A stretch of DNA of 64,000 nt from Aurantibacillus circumpalustris (lineage in GTDB: Bacteria > Bacteroidota > Bacteroidia > B-17B0 > Aurantibacillaceae), in NCBI RefSeq assembly GCF_029625215.1, contig NZ_CP121197.1, positions 930,001-994,000 of the forward strand, in the 5' to 3' direction. A program made the translations under genes and the position numbers. This document shows, piece after piece, positions 62,945 to 64,000 of the stretch (position 1 is the stretch's first letter; each line of letters starts with the position of its first letter). A model generated the notes under the pieces. The model did no database searches and was not told the DNA's origin. It saw nothing but the letters and a program-made list of their open reading frames with translations.

Positions 62945-64000
62945 ATGACAGTTGATTCACTCTTAGAACGCGCACTCAAATTTGATTTTTTGAGTATTGA
63001 AGAAGGAGTTTTTCTTTTTGAAAACGCAGCAACCGCAGATCTAGCTTTTGTTGCGAATGAATTAAAAAAAATTCAAAAGAAAAACTCAAACAAGGTTACC
63101 TGGCAAATAGACAGAAACCTAAACACCACCAATGTTTGTATAGCGAATTGTAAATTTTGTAATTTTTACAGAATACCTGGTCATAAAGAATCCTACATAA
63201 CTGACATAAAAACGTATAAGAAAAAAATTGAAGAAACAATTAAATACGGAGGTGATCAATTGTTATTGCAAGGCGGACATCATCCTGATTTAGGCTTATC
63301 GTTTTATACTAATTTATTCAAAGAAATTAAATCACATTTTCCGCAAATAAAACTACACTCTCTCGGTCCTCCAGAAATTGCCCATATCACTAAGCTAGAA
63401 AAAAGCACCCATACAGAAGTTTTAAAAGCGCTTGTAGAAGCAGGTTTGAACAGTTTACCAGGCGCAGGCGCAGAAATATTGAACGACCGTGTTCGCCGTT
63501 TAATTAGTAAAGGGAAGTGCACAGGACGTGAATGGTTGGAGGTAATGAAGGCTGCCCATCAACTGAACATCACAACTAGTGCTACGATGATGTTTGGTCA
63601 TGTTGAAACCATTTATGAACGTTTTGAACATTTGGTTTGGATACGTGAAGTCCAGGCTCAAAAACCCGCCCACGCGAAAGGATTTTTAGCTTTTATTCCC
63701 TGGCCCTTTATGGATGATGGTACTTTATTAAAACGTGTAAAAGGCGTTAAGAATACAGTAACTTCTGATGAATACATTCGCATGTTGGCACTTAGTCGGA
63801 TAATGCTTCCAAATATTGAAAATATACAAGCAAGTTGGTTAACAGTTGGTAAGGCTACAGCTCAAATTTGCCTACATTCTGGCGCAAATGATTTTGGAAG
63901 TATCATGATTGAAGAAAATGTTGTAAGTGCTGCAGGAGCACCACATAGATTTACTTACAAAACCATTCAAGAATCAATTCAAGATGCGGGGTTCGAACCT
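62945..64000 (+). CDS. mqnC: Cyclic dehypoxanthinyl futalosine synthase MqnC, partial (first 352 residues)
   Basis: The frame starts at ATG 62945 and runs to the window edge. The protein is a radical SAM enzyme of the futalosine menaquinone pathway, with CIANCKFC (Cys65, Cys69, Cys72) binding the 4Fe-4S cluster. Further motifs are WQIDRNLNTTNVC, LQGGHHPDL, SLPGAGAEIL, TSATMMFGHVET and FIPWPFMDDGT, and near the end SIMIEENVVSAAGA. Typical length is about 370-380 residues, so only the last few are missing. It indicates menaquinone synthesis by the futalosine route in this organism. Confidence 0.94.
   Translation, partial: MTVDSLLERALKFDFLSIEEGVFLFENAATADLAFVANELKKIQKKNSNKVTWQIDRNLNTTNVCIANCKFCNFYRIPGHKESYITDIKTYKKKIEETIKYGGDQLLLQGGHHPDLGLSFYTNLFKEIKSHFPQIKLHSLGPPEIAHITKLEKSTHTEVLKALVEAGLNSLPGAGAEILNDRVRRLISKGKCTGREWLEVMKAAHQLNITTSATMMFGHVETIYERFEHLVWIREVQAQKPAHAKGFLAFIPWPFMDDGTLLKRVKGVKNTVTSDEYIRMLALSRIMLPNIENIQASWLTVGKATAQICLHSGANDFGSIMIEENVVSAAGAPHRFTYKTIQESIQDAGFEP

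Noticed and set aside
63988-64000. GGTTCGAACCT near the right edge as a tRNA T-loop
   Set aside because: It lies in frame inside the mqnC coding sequence and has no cloverleaf context.

Overview
The window is a piece of a Bacteroidota (class Bacteroidia) chromosome. Support comes from type IX secretion (T9SS) C-terminal sorting domains on two proteins (20056-22536 and 60976-62823), a PorE-like TPR/propeller/OmpA protein, a short primary sigma factor without region 1.1, bacillithiol (BshB1) and futalosine-menaquinone (MqnC) genes, SBBP, PD40 and MORN repeat proteins, AT-rich DNA, and repeated TAnnTTTG -7 promoter boxes. Family or genus cannot be fixed from the sequence alone. No tRNA, rRNA, IS element or CRISPR array was seen.

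Layout. 1-5636 (minus): recN, an LTA-synthase-like sulfatase, fabI, a DUF420 membrane protein and the start of a c-type cytochrome lipoprotein. 5844-6710: rpoD. 6830-16691: an accessory biosynthetic region with an acyltransferase-3, an AMP-forming ligase, carotenoid-type enzymes (CrtZ and a CrtI/CrtD-like desaturase), then a tight operon of ABC exporter ATPase, permease, stand-alone carrier protein, condensation-type acyltransferase and FAD oxidoreductase. It has no ketosynthase. Its product is not one I recognise, and it is the best candidate here for an undescribed pathway. 16794-22536: TPR and PorE-like envelope proteins and a large SBBP-repeat T9SS protein.

22537-27881 looks origin-proximal. 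It has four ParB parS or parS-like sites within 1.35 kb (one perfect, two matching TGTTNCACGTGAAACA, one degenerate), and the adjacent mnmG (gidA), rpiB and a methyltransferase all run leftward. A very AT-rich 568-bp divergent gap (27314-27881) follows, with six same-orientation ACTAAT repeats. Genes on its right (MORN protein, PAS kinase, LytTR regulator, radA) all run rightward.

34866-43258: metG, an HNH/NUMOD-like protein with a histone-H1-like tail, LD-carboxypeptidase, a hydrolase, bshB1, lpxD and a glycosyltransferase. 43326-49926: murB followed by a surface-glycan cluster (two glycosyltransferases, epimerase, AsnB-type amidotransferase, WcaF-type acetyltransferase). 49923-53964: RelA/SpoT, a methyltransferase, dprA. 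54136-60347 (minus): an ExbB-ExbD-ExbD-TonB energy-transduction operon, an internal terminator, then a small membrane protein, a PstS-like lipoprotein and a TPR protein. 60552-64000: a YjbR-fold protein, a T9SS adhesin-like protein and the 5' part of mqnC.

The gene layout is compact. Convergent neighbours often touch or overlap at their 3' ends, and many operon joints are TAATG, TAAATG or GTGA overlaps.
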